Assembly (NCBI GenBank): GCA_034435455.1
Contig: DAOTXL010000070.1
Coordinates: 1-64,000 of the forward strand
Reading direction: 5' to 3'
Length of the DNA stretch: 64,000 nt
Source: DAOTXL01 sp034435455
GTDB lineage: Bacteria; Chloroflexota; Anaerolineae; JAAYZQ01
In this document: in pieces, positions 50,462 through 57,803 of the stretch
Layout: each line of letters starts with the position of its first letter
How positions within the stretch are numbered: the stretch's first letter is position 1
The notes under the pieces: model-generated
The model's input: only the letters and a program-made list of their open reading frames with translations
What the model was told of the DNA's origin: nothing
The model's database searches: none
Translations under genes and position numbers: made by a program

Positions 50462-51631
50462 TTATTGCCACAGGTGGGTGTATTTGAGCCCGCTGCCGGT
50501 GTTGAACAGCACAACCCGCTCCTCGTCGGCGATCCAGCCCTGGCGGCGCAGGCGCTGAAAAGCGGCCAGCGAGGCTGCGCCCTCCGGGCAGGCAAAGATG
50601 CCCTGGGTGCGGCCCAGCAACCGGATGGCGGCCAGCATCTCCTCGTCGGATACGGCCAGGGCCGTGCCGCCGCTCTCGCGCAGGACGCGCAAGATCAGAA
50701 AATCGCCTATGGCAGCAGGCACACGCAGCCCATCGGCCAGGGTCGCGGCGTCGGGCCACGGTTCGGCGACCTCCTGGCCGGCGTGGAAGGCCTTGACCAT
50801 CGGGGCGCAGCCTGCTGCCTGGACCGTCACCATCCGTGGCCGCTGCGGGCCGATCCACCCCAGTTGTTCCATCTCGTCGAACGCCTTCCACATGCCGATC
50901 AACCCCGTCCCGCCGCCGGTGGGGTAGATGATCACGTCGGGCAAGGTCCAACCGAACTGTTCGGCCAGCTCGTAGCCCATTGTCTTTTTCCCCTCCACCC
51001 GATACGGCTCCTTGAGGGTGGACAGGTCGAACCAGCCGCATCTCTGCCCCTCTTCGGCTGCCCGCCGGCCGCAGTCGTTGATCAGCCCGTCCACCAGAGT
51101 GATTTCAGCCCCCAGGGCGCCGCATTCGGCCTGGAATGTGGGGGGTACGTCGGCCGGCATGAACACATGGGCGGCTAGGCCGCCCACCGCCGCATAGGCG
51201 CTCATCGCGCTGCCGGCGTTGCCGGCGGAGGGAATGGCCAGGGCCTGCACCCCCAATTCGCGGGCGCGGGACACGGCCACAGCCATCCCCCGGGCTTTGA
51301 ACGAACCGGTGGGGTTCAGGCCTTCGTTCTTGACATAAAGTTGCCGAAAGCCGAGTTCTGCCCCCAACCGCCTGGCATGGACCAGGGGGGTCCAACCCTC
51401 CCCCAGGGACAGGATGTGACGGGGGTCGCGTACCGGCAGCAGCTCGCGGTAGCGCCACACGGTCGGCTCACGGCGAGATAGATCGGCGGGGGCAAGGGCC
51501 TGAGCGGCGGCTGTCAGGTCGTAGCGGGCCAGAAGGGGCTTGCCACAATCAGGACACAGATTCCACAATCGGTCGGCGTCCAATTGCCGGCTACAGAGCG
51601 CACACTCTAGATGGGTCAGAAAGCTTTTCAA
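50462..51631 (-). CDS. thrC: Threonine synthase
   Basis: A 389-residue PLP enzyme converting O-phosphohomoserine to threonine. An N-terminal zinc-ribbon-like region (CALC and CPDC pairs) is followed by LGEGWTPLVHARRL, the PLP Lys in NPTGSFKARGMA, IPSAGNAGSAMSAYAA and the phosphate loop YPTGGGTGLIGMW. TTG 51631 is chosen: GGGAGG lies 6 nt upstream and the Zn-ribbon domain begins immediately after. It ends 8 bp from the convergent AOR gene. Its upstream -10-like TATAAT is at 51723-51728. Confidence 0.92.
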   Translation of the reverse strand: MKSFLTHLECALCSRQLDADRLWNLCPDCGKPLLARYDLTAAAQALAPADLSRREPTVWRYRELLPVRDPRHILSLGEGWTPLVHARRLGAELGFRQLYVKNEGLNPTGSFKARGMAVAVSRARELGVQALAIPSAGNAGSAMSAYAAVGGLAAHVFMPADVPPTFQAECGALGAEITLVDGLINDCGRRAAEEGQRCGWFDLSTLKEPYRVEGKKTMGYELAEQFGWTLPDVIIYPTGGGTGLIGMWKAFDEMEQLGWIGPQRPRMVTVQAAGCAPMVKAFHAGQEVAEPWPDAATLADGLRVPAAIGDFLILRVLRESGGTALAVSDEEMLAAIRLLGRTQGIFACPEGAASLAAFQRLRRQGWIADEERVVLFNTGSGLKYTHLWQ

Positions 51632-51722
51632 AAGATCCCTCCCGTTCCAGGATTCCCCTTTGGATCGTTCCACAATGCCGGGGAGAGGGCAAATTCGCCG
51701 GTGTCCGCCCACACCAGATCGA

Positions 51723-51728
51723 ATTATA
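51723..51728 (-). promoter_or_regulatory. -10 box of the thrC promoter (candidate)
   Basis: TATAAT on the minus strand, with a weak TTCAAT -35-like hexamer 16 bp upstream. The distance to the thrC start is about 90 bp. Confidence 0.5.
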
Positions 51729-51841
51729 GCACGCTTTGGTGGGAATTGAATCCTCTGAGGGGGGGATATTGGGGGGGGAAACATCTGCCCGTGGGGAGTA
51801 GGCTCCGGTGGGCAGGGCGCTCCCCCTCGCCCCGACCCTCT

Positions 51842-51888
51842 CCCGCCTGTCCGGGCAGGCGGGCTTGCAGGACAGCCTTTCAGGCTGT
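51842..51888 (-). terminator. Two hairpins after the zinc ABC operon
   Basis: CCCGCCTG/CAGGCGGG (51842-51849 with 51856-51863) and ACAGCCT/AGGCTGT (51872-51878 with 51882-51888). The second overlaps the permease stop. Together they probably mark the 3' end of the operon, although no T-run is present. Confidence 0.5.
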
Positions 51889-52737
51889 ACGCCGGCGCAA
51901 CCAGGTCCACACTGCGCCGCGGGACGGCCCGAACAAAAAGGCCAGCAAGAAAAACAGGGTGCAGATGAGCACCACCGCTGCACCAGAGGCGACATTGACA
52001 TAAAATGACAGATATAGCCCTGCCACCGACGAGATGGTGCCGACCACCGCCCCGACGATCATCATGTGCCACAGCCGCCGGGTGAGTAGGTAGGCGGTGG
52101 CGGCGGGGGTCACCAGCATGGCTACCATCAGCGCCACCCCGACCGTCTGCAACGAGACAACGACGGTCAGGGCAATGAGTACCAGCAGCAGATAATGGAG
52201 GGCGTTCAGCGGCAGGCGCAGCGTCGCAGCCAGGACCGGGTCAAAGGAGATGACCAGCAATTCTTTGTAGAGCAGCACCACAGCCAGCAACACAGCAGTT
52301 CCGAACCCGGCCGTCAACCACAGGTCGGTTGCCGATACCCCCAGCACATTGCCAAAGAGGATGTGGGTCAGGTCTACACTGTAGCTCTGCACCGTTGAGA
52401 GCAGCGCCACCCCCAGGGCAAAGCAGGCGGCAAAGATGACGCCGATGGCCGTATCCTCCCTCACCCGGCCCCGCCGGCTGACATAGCCGATGCCCACCGC
52501 GGTGAACAGGCCCATCCCCAAAGCCCCCCAGAACAGGTTGGCGCCCATCAGATAGGCGATGGCCACGCCGGGCAGGATGGCGTGGGCCAGCGCATCACCG
52601 AAAAAGGCCATGCCCCGCAGCACCACATAGCTGCCCATCACAGCACACAGCGTGCCGACCATCACCGAAGCCAGCAGCCCCCGGACCATAAAAGGATAAT
52701 GCCACGGTTGAAGCAACAGTTCCAGAATATCTGTCAT
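51880..52737 (-). CDS. Zinc/manganese ABC transporter permease (ZnuB/MntC type)
   Basis: A 285-residue ABC-3-family permease with about eight membrane segments; characteristic pieces are GMAFFGDALAHAILPGVA near residue 45 and VVSLQTVGVALMVAMLVTPAATAYLLT. ATG 52737 is chosen (GGTGG upstream); a TTG at 52764 is less likely. It is separated from its ATPase gene by a 180-bp tandem repeat array, unusual for a coupled transporter operon. Confidence 0.93.
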   Translation of the reverse strand: MTDILELLLQPWHYPFMVRGLLASVMVGTLCAVMGSYVVLRGMAFFGDALAHAILPGVAIAYLMGANLFWGALGMGLFTAVGIGYVSRRGRVREDTAIGVIFAACFALGVALLSTVQSYSVDLTHILFGNVLGVSATDLWLTAGFGTAVLLAVVLLYKELLVISFDPVLAATLRLPLNALHYLLLVLIALTVVVSLQTVGVALMVAMLVTPAATAYLLTRRLWHMMIVGAVVGTISSVAGLYLSFYVNVASGAAVVLICTLFFLLAFLFGPSRGAVWTWLRRRTA

Positions 52738-52820
52738 ATCCACCAGTTCCCCGGGGTAATTCAATCTCGCCGGAAAATCGCTTTACACTTCACCGGTGAT
52801 GGCAACCGCCGTCCACGAAT

Positions 52821-53000
52821 CGGCATTCGTGCATTCGTGTGTATTCGTGTTCCATTCGTGGCCGGCATTCGTGATTCGTGTATTCGTGTTCCATTCGTGG
52901 CCGGCATTCGTGTGTATTCGTGTTCCATTCGTGGCCGGCATTCGTGTGTATTCGTGTCCATTCGTGGCCGGCATTCGTGTGTATTCGTGTCCATTCGTGG
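52821..53000. repeat. Tandem repeat array of the heptamer ATTCGTG
   Basis: Five units of 33-42 bp, each beginning CGGCATTCGTG and ending CCATTCGTGG, with the heptamer ATTCGTG occurring 17 times. The array follows the ATPase gene's stop by 5 bp and stops short of the permease gene. CCACGAAT at 52813-52820 is in inverse orientation to the unit ends. Frames across it read Thr/His/Asn-rich repeats that are not credible proteins. Confidence 0.9.
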
Positions 53001-53005
53001 AGGCC

Positions 53006-53767
53006 TTATCCCTGTTCTATCCCACCGCAGCAACCGATATCCCCCATCACCAGGGCATAGTCTTCGCCGCGCCACAGGGCCCGCCCGCCATAGGCAGCGG
53101 CCAGAGTTTGCGGCGTGACCACCTGCCGGGGGGAGCCATAGGCGATCAGGTGCCGGTTGAGCAGAGCCAGTTGGTCGAACCGCTCGACCGCCAGGTTCAG
53201 GTCGTGGGTAGAGACCAGGGCTGTGACTCCCTGCCAGCGCAAACCGTCCAGGATCTCCAGGATGGCCTCTTGCGCCGGCGCATCTATGCCGCTGAACGGC
53301 TCGTCCATCAGCAGGATGGTCGCCTCCTGGGCCAGGGCCCGGGCAATGAACACCCGTTGCTGCTGGCCGCCGGAGAGCTCGCCGATCTGGTGATCGGCAT
53401 AGTCCAGCATGCCTACCTGTGCCAGGCATCGCTGCACGATCTCCCGGTCGCGCGGACGTGGCCAGTGGAACCAGCCCATTTTGGCGATGCGGCCCATCAT
53501 CACCACGTCATGCACCGTCACCGGGAAGCTCCAGTCCACCGCCGAACGTTGGGTGACATAGCCGATCTCGGCCCCGTTGACCTCTACCCGCCCTGCTTCA
53601 GGGGGGAGCAGGCCGACGATGGCCTTGAACAGTGTGCTTTTGCCTGCCCCATTGGGGCCAACAATCGCGACCCGTTCCCCTGCCTGGACGGCAAAGCTTA
53701 CCTCTTCCAGGGCGCGGTTGCCGTTGTAACTTACCGTCAGGCGGTGGACTTGGAGCACCGAAAACAT
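53006..53767 (-). CDS. Zinc/manganese ABC transporter ATPase (ZnuC/MntB type)
   Basis: A 253-residue ABC ATPase: Walker A GPNGAGKST near residue 37, the ABC signature LSGGQQQRV and Walker B ILLMDEPFSG, then the switch His in VSTHDL. It energises the metal permease encoded downstream. It lies 7 bp after the solute-binding gene, indicating one operon. Confidence 0.95.
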   Translation of the reverse strand: MFSVLQVHRLTVSYNGNRALEEVSFAVQAGERVAIVGPNGAGKSTLFKAIVGLLPPEAGRVEVNGAEIGYVTQRSAVDWSFPVTVHDVVMMGRIAKMGWFHWPRPRDREIVQRCLAQVGMLDYADHQIGELSGGQQQRVFIARALAQEATILLMDEPFSGIDAPAQEAILEILDGLRWQGVTALVSTHDLNLAVERFDQLALLNRHLIAYGSPRQVVTPQTLAAAYGGRALWRGEDYALVMGDIGCCGGIEQG

Positions 53768-53774
53768 CTCCCCC

Positions 53775-54752
53775 TCACTTTAGCGCCGCGACAATCGCCT
53801 GGACGTCGTAGCGCATCAGCTCGATATACGTCTCGGCCCCGCTGCCCGAACCGCCCAGCGAGCCGGTGTAGAGCGGAACCAACTTGATGCCTGTATCGTG
53901 GGCCACCTGCTGGGCCAGCCTGGGGTTGACCGTGCTTTCGGAAAACACGGCCGGCACCTGGTATTGGCGGATGGCCTCCTCCAAGGCCGCGATCTCCTGA
54001 GCGGACGGTTCGGCTGAGGGGTTGACCGGATAGACTGCGCCGACCTGCTCCAGGCCATAGCGGGCGGCAAAGTAGCCAAAGGCCGGGTGGTTGGTCACCA
54101 GTTTGCGGTTGCCGGCCGGGATGGTCGCTACCTGCTCCACAATCCAGGCATCCAGCGCCTCCAACTCCTGGACATACGCCTCGGCCCGGCTGTGATAGGC
54201 GGCTGCATGGGCCGGGTCCAGGGCGGCCAGCTCTCGCTCGATGATCCCTACCCAGTCGATCACGTTCTGCACGTCGAACCAGACATGAGGGTCTCCCTCC
54301 TCGTGGTCGGCGTCGGCCTCGCCCGGATGGGGCTCCTCCACCGGCGGCCGCAGCTCCAGCCCGTCGGAGAGGTGGACGCGGATCGCCTGGCCCCCCGCGC
54401 TATCGAGCATCTCCTCCAGGTTCGCTTCCAGGCCGGCTCCGTTAGCAAACAGGATGTGGGCATCGTGGACTGCTGCCGCGTCGGCCGGGGTAGGGACGTA
54501 GGTATGGGGGTCCACGCCTATGCCCATCAGCGTTGTCAGCTCGATCTGGTCGCCGCCCACGTTCTTGACCACGTCCCCCACAATGGTAGTCGTGGCCACC
54601 ACCTTGAGCTTTTCGCCAGGGGCTGGCGACGGTGGCTTCCGGGTGCTGGTTGCCCTTTCCTGACCGGTTCCGGGTTGGGGGCTGCCACAGGCGTTCGCGG
54701 CAACCAGGATCAGGATCGCCATGCCGGCCCAGATTAGCCCTCTCTTTCTCAT
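53775..54752 (-). CDS. znuA: Zinc-binding lipoprotein of the ABC importer (ZnuA-like)
   Basis: A 325-residue lipoprotein: signal peptide with lipobox (ANAC near residue 22), a linker, then a cluster A-I metal-binding fold beginning LKVVATTTIVGDVVKNVGGD. Metal-ligand candidates are His in GVDPHTYVPTP, His in NHPAFGYFAARYGL and a Glu/His-rich loop (EEPHPGEADADHEEGDPHVW, read in two pieces), the charged loop typical of zinc-specific ZnuA. Located directly after a Zur-type regulator gene, which supports zinc. GGAGG precedes the ATG. Confidence 0.9.
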   Translation of the reverse strand: MRKRGLIWAGMAILILVAANACGSPQPGTGQERATSTRKPPSPAPGEKLKVVATTTIVGDVVKNVGGDQIELTTLMGIGVDPHTYVPTPADAAAVHDAHILFANGAGLEANLEEMLDSAGGQAIRVHLSDGLELRPPVEEPHPGEADADHEEGDPHVWFDVQNVIDWVGIIERELAALDPAHAAAYHSRAEAYVQELEALDAWIVEQVATIPAGNRKLVTNHPAFGYFAARYGLEQVGAVYPVNPSAEPSAQEIAALEEAIRQYQVPAVFSESTVNPRLAQQVAHDTGIKLVPLYTGSLGGSGSGAETYIELMRYDVQAIVAALK

Positions 54753-54786
54753 GGTTTCTGACCTCCATAACCGGCGGTGGGAGGTG

Positions 54787-55221
54787 CTACCCGCCACCGC
54801 CCGCCAGGCATACAGAACACAGCCCAACCAGGGCCAGCAGATGGTCCTCGATCGTGTACCCGGTTTCCTGACTCACACGGGCCACCAGTTCCGATAGATC
54901 GCAGCCTTCAAACTCCACCGTGGCCCCGCAGCGTTGACAGGTCAGATGGTGACGGTGTCCCCGGCTGGCTGCGGCATAGCCGTGGCAGCCGTTGTCGGTG
55001 TGGATACGTCGCACAAACCCCAGGTCCGCCAGCAGGTCCAGGGTGCGATAGACCGTCACCAGCCCGACGGTGGGGCAGTGGGTTCTGGCCCGCTCGTGGA
55101 CCTGGAGCGGGCTGGAGAACCTCTCATCTTCCAGGATCGCCCGGATGACCGCCCGCCGGGGACGGGTGATCCGGTAGCCGGCCCGGTTCAACTGCTCGAC
55201 GATGCCTTCTTCCGATAGCAT
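54787..55221 (-). CDS. zur: Fur-family metal regulator, probably Zur
   Basis: A 144-residue Fur-family protein. Winged-helix domain: GYRITRPRRAVIRAIL and VGLVTVYRTLDLLADLGFVRR; metal site region GHRHHLTCQRCGATVEFEGC; C-terminal zinc ligands CQRC (about 95-98) and CSVC (about 136-139). It lies first in a znuA-type operon, so zinc sensing is more likely than iron. ATG has GAGGGG 3 nt upstream. Autoregulation through the palindrome at 55233-55255 is likely. Confidence 0.88.
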   Translation of the reverse strand: MLSEEGIVEQLNRAGYRITRPRRAVIRAILEDERFSSPLQVHERARTHCPTVGLVTVYRTLDLLADLGFVRRIHTDNGCHGYAAASRGHRHHLTCQRCGATVEFEGCDLSELVARVSQETGYTIEDHLLALVGLCSVCLAGGGG

Positions 55222-55232
55222 ATCCCCTCTGC

Positions 55233-55255
55233 TTGATGAAAACTTTTTTCAATAA
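55233..55255 (-). promoter_or_regulatory. Candidate Zur/Fur operator
   Basis: TTGATGAAAACTTTTTTCAA, extending to 55255, is an imperfect AT-rich palindrome (about 16 of 23 positions symmetric). It lies 10-30 bp downstream of the -10 box, where a repressor would block initiation. Binding is inferred. Confidence 0.5.
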
Positions 55256-55264
55256 GATGGAAAA

Positions 55265-55293
55265 AGTATAGCAAAAATGAGCTTGCCTGTCAA
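55265..55293 (-). promoter_or_regulatory. Promoter of the zur-znu operon
   Basis: On the minus strand, TTGACA (55293-55288) and TATACT (55270-55265) with a 17-bp spacer. Confidence 0.85.
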
Positions 55294-55414
55294 ATCTGAC
55301 CAAGGCGGAAGGCAGAGCACCGGTTGCGGCGGCTGGCGGGCGAAACAGCACGGCTCCGGCCTGTTGTACGGTGGGGATAATTTATGAAGCGGAAACGGTC
55401 AGGTGGAGATGGAA

Positions 55415-55612
55415 CTATGTCTCATCCAGATCGAGTTCCCACTCCTCTTCGGGATCCTCGGCAAGTTCATCAACCCAATCCAGTTCTACCGGATTGATCC
55501 TGACGACTTCCAGTTCGGCATCGCAGTAGTCACAGGTCACCGGTTGGCCAACCCAGGGCTTGCGCCCCAGAAAGATCCGTGTCGAGCAATCGGGACAGTA
55601 TGCAAATGCCAT
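55415..55612 (-). CDS. LysW-like zinc-ribbon protein (first copy)
   Basis: A 65-residue acidic protein. Two CxxC pairs (CPDC and CDYC) form a zinc ribbon, followed by AELEVVRINPVELDW and a Glu/Asp-rich tail ending EWELDLDET. The core matches LysW, the amino-group carrier of lysine/ornithine biosynthesis, but the tail does not end in the canonical EDWGE. No lysX/argX ligase is nearby. It sits 33 bp behind a paralogue. It may be a carrier for another compound or a small metal-binding adaptor. Confidence 0.75.
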   Translation of the reverse strand: MAFAYCPDCSTRIFLGRKPWVGQPVTCDYCDAELEVVRINPVELDWVDELAEDPEEEWELDLDET

Positions 55613-55645
55613 TTTGCTTCTCGGTTGGTTGCCGTCCTCCTTGGG

Positions 55646-55831
55646 CTAATAGTTTTCCCCTTCTTCCCAGTCCTCATCGGACCAGTCGTAGGTCCAATCC
55701 AACTCGAGGGGGTCGGTGCTGATGACCTCCAGCTCGGCCTCGCAGTGGGGGCAGCTCAGCCTTTGGCCGACCATCGGCTCGACCTTGAAGATGATCCGTT
55801 CTTCGCAATCCGGGCAATAGGCGCTGGCCAT
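55646..55831 (-). CDS. LysW-like zinc-ribbon protein (second copy)
   Basis: A 61-residue paralogue of the neighbouring protein with CPDC and CPHC pairs, AELEVISTDPLELDW and a tail DWSDEDWEEGENY. The DEDWEE segment is near the LysW EDWGE motif but four further residues follow, so the terminal Glu that carries the substrate is not C-terminal. GGAGACGGAG lies before the ATG. The first copy follows on the same strand. Confidence 0.78.
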   Translation of the reverse strand: MASAYCPDCEERIIFKVEPMVGQRLSCPHCEAELEVISTDPLELDWTYDWSDEDWEEGENY

Positions 55832-55944
55832 AGCTCCGTCTCCTTTCTCTCACATTTGGCCCCCAACGTCCGCCATTAGTGACATAATACTCCACGTCTG
55901 TGTAAAAGATGCGGCAAAAAGGTATGAATTTTGTAGCAAAAGGC

Positions 55945-55961
55945 GATTATCCGTGATAATC
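55945..55961. promoter_or_regulatory. Perfect 7-3-7 palindrome, possible operator
   Basis: GATTATC-CGT-GATAATC is a perfect palindrome in the 197-bp gap upstream of the LysW-like pair. Its arms resemble Fur-type half-sites, but the regulator is unknown. No convincing promoter of the usual 17-bp form was found beside it. Confidence 0.45.
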
Positions 55962-56028
55962 TTGTCACGTTGGCATTTCCTGGGGGGGAGAACAATCGGC
56001 CGTTCGCCAGGGCCTGGCACCTGAACGC

Positions 56029-56706
56029 TTACTCCTGGGGGTTGAACAAATAGCCGACGCCCGGCACGGTCTGGATGTAGTGAGGGCTGCGGGGCTCCGG
56101 TTCGATCTTGGCCCGCAGGCGGCTGACCAGGCCGCGTACCAACTCTTTGTCGCCCTGGCCGCTGTAGCCCCACACCCGTTCGACGATGGTCTCGGTGGTG
56201 AGGATCTGGCCGGGGTGGACCATCAGATTGTGCAACAGGCGGAATTCCAGGTGGGTTAGCCGCCGGGTGGGCTGGCCCGGTATCTGTACGGTGCGGGCGA
56301 TGGGGTCCAGGGTCAGGCCTCCCAGGCTGAGGGTGGGCAGGCTGGAGAGGGGGACGTTCCCGGCCCGCCGCAACAGGGCCCGTACCTGGGCGATGAGCAG
56401 GCGGGTGCTAAAGGGGCGCGCCATCACCAGGTCGGCCCCATCTTCCAGGAGCTGGTAATGCAGCTCTTCTGAGGTTTGGTCCACCAGGATCACGACCGGC
56501 ACCTCGGTCTCGGCCCGGATGCGACGGAGGTGGGCCAGGGGGTCGCCGCCAATGGCCAGCAGGATCAGGTCGGCGGGCCGGTCGAGCCAGCTCTTCATGG
56601 CCCGCTCCAGGTCGGTCGCGGTGGTCACGGCCAGGCCGGCCCGCTGCAGCAAGAGGGAGAGCACAGCCTTCTCGTCGGCGTTCTGGGTCAACAGCAAGGC
56701 ATACAT
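56029..56706 (-). CDS. OmpR-type response regulator with degenerate receiver
   Basis: A 225-residue protein. The N-terminal receiver-like domain lacks the phosphoacceptor: A51 replaces the Asp in DLILLAIGGD, and the invariant Lys is R97 in VMARPFS. The C-terminal winged-helix domain (about 130-225) is intact: RRLTHLEFRLLHNLMVHPGQILT, then VERVWGYSG, VSRLRAKIEP and a YIQTVPGVGYLF end. It should bind DNA without standard phosphorylation, like atypical or pseudo-receiver regulators. No histidine kinase gene adjoins it. A consensus-like promoter lies 36 bp upstream. Confidence 0.88.
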   Translation of the reverse strand: MYALLLTQNADEKAVLSLLLQRAGLAVTTATDLERAMKSWLDRPADLILLAIGGDPLAHLRRIRAETEVPVVILVDQTSEELHYQLLEDGADLVMARPFSTRLLIAQVRALLRRAGNVPLSSLPTLSLGGLTLDPIARTVQIPGQPTRRLTHLEFRLLHNLMVHPGQILTTETIVERVWGYSGQGDKELVRGLVSRLRAKIEPEPRSPHYIQTVPGVGYLFNPQE

Positions 56707-56741
56707 TCGCCCGTTATCCGCTCCTTGTTGATGGTGGGAAA

Positions 56742-56770
56742 ACTATAGCATTCCTGGGATCAAATGTCAA
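56742..56770 (-). promoter_or_regulatory. Promoter of the degenerate response regulator gene
   Basis: On the minus strand, TTGACA (56770-56765) and TATAGT (56747-56742) with a 17-bp spacer. Confidence 0.8.
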
Positions 56771-56832
56771 TCCTGGCCCGGCAGGCCAGGGGGCATTTGC
56801 CTGGGTGCCGGCTGAAGGGGTTTTCTATCCTC

Positions 56833-57783
56833 TCATGGCCGGATCAGGACCTTGATTGCTTCTCGTTGCCGGGCGTGCTCAAAGGCAGCCGATGCCTGGT
56901 GAAGCGGATAGGTGGCGGTGATGAGTGGGGTCACATCCACCAGCCGATGGGCCAACAGCCGCAGCGCCGCCGGGAACGGCCCGCAGCGTGAGCCGGTCAG
57001 GTTGATCTCGTCTACCACCAGGCTTGACAGGTCGGCTTCCACCAGGCCGTGATAGGTGCTCTTGAGGACCAGGGTCCCGCCGGGGCGCACCAGGTGTCGT
57101 GCGGCCTGGAACCCGGTGGCCCGGCCGGTACATTCGACGACGAGATCGGCATGGCCGGTCAGCCCCTCGTGGCCGATGTGCGTGGCGATGCCCCGTGCCG
57201 CCAGGATGGCCAGCTTGCTTTCGTGGTGGCCCACTGCCGTCAGGTCGCAGCCGGTCAGGGCCAGCACCTGGGCTACCAGCAGGCCCAGTTTGCCATCTCC
57301 CAGGACGATGACGCGGTCGGTGGGCCGCACATGGACCTGGTTCAGCACTTCGCAGGCGGCGGCCAGGGGTTCGGTAAAGACGGCCACCTCGTCCGGGAGA
57401 TCGTCCGGCACCGGATGCAGGTTGGACCTTGGCAGGCAGAAATAGTGCCCCAGCGCCCCGTCGCGGCCCCGGATGCCCAGGGCGGTGCGGCTGAGGCAGT
57501 GGGCCGGTTGGCCGGCGCGGCAGGGTTCGCACGTGCCGCAGCCGATGTTGATCTCCCCCACCACCCGCTTCCCCAGCAGCGCCGGGTCCTCGGCCCGATC
57601 TACTACCCCGACAAACTCGTGGCCTAACACGCCGTGGAACCCGGCATAGCCCTGTACGATCTCCAGGTCGGTGTTGCAGATGCCGGCCAGCAGCGTCCGG
57701 ATGCGGACCTCGCCCGCTGCCGGGCAGGGGTTGGGGTAGTCGTCTACCAGATGCAGTTCACCGTCGAACAGGACCGCTTGCAC
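56833..57783 (-). CDS. Zinc-dependent medium-chain alcohol dehydrogenase
   Basis: A 316-residue MDR enzyme of the sorbitol/threonine dehydrogenase type. Catalytic zinc ligands lie in GICNTDLEI (Cys) and GHEFVG (His, Glu). The structural zinc loop CGTCEPCRAGQPAHC has all four Cys. The NAD(P) site is VIVLGDGKLGLLVAQVLAL. It is a little shorter than typical (about 340). Substrate unknown. Its upstream neighbour encodes a membrane-anchored unknown protein. Confidence 0.92.
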   Translation of the reverse strand: MQAVLFDGELHLVDDYPNPCPAAGEVRIRTLLAGICNTDLEIVQGYAGFHGVLGHEFVGVVDRAEDPALLGKRVVGEINIGCGTCEPCRAGQPAHCLSRTALGIRGRDGALGHYFCLPRSNLHPVPDDLPDEVAVFTEPLAAACEVLNQVHVRPTDRVIVLGDGKLGLLVAQVLALTGCDLTAVGHHESKLAILAARGIATHIGHEGLTGHADLVVECTGRATGFQAARHLVRPGGTLVLKSTYHGLVEADLSSLVVDEINLTGSRCGPFPAALRLLAHRLVDVTPLITATYPLHQASAAFEHARQREAIKVLIRP

Positions 57784-57803
57784 TGTTCACCTCTGTTGGA
57801 ACC

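Noticed and set aside
52821..53000. CRISPR array
   Set aside because: Units abut each other with no unique spacers, and no cas gene is present.
52783..53118. Repetitive peptides (Thr-His-Glu-Cys-Arg type) encoded by the heptamer array
   Set aside because: They are simply translations of the ATTCGTG repeats in several frames and have no start signal.
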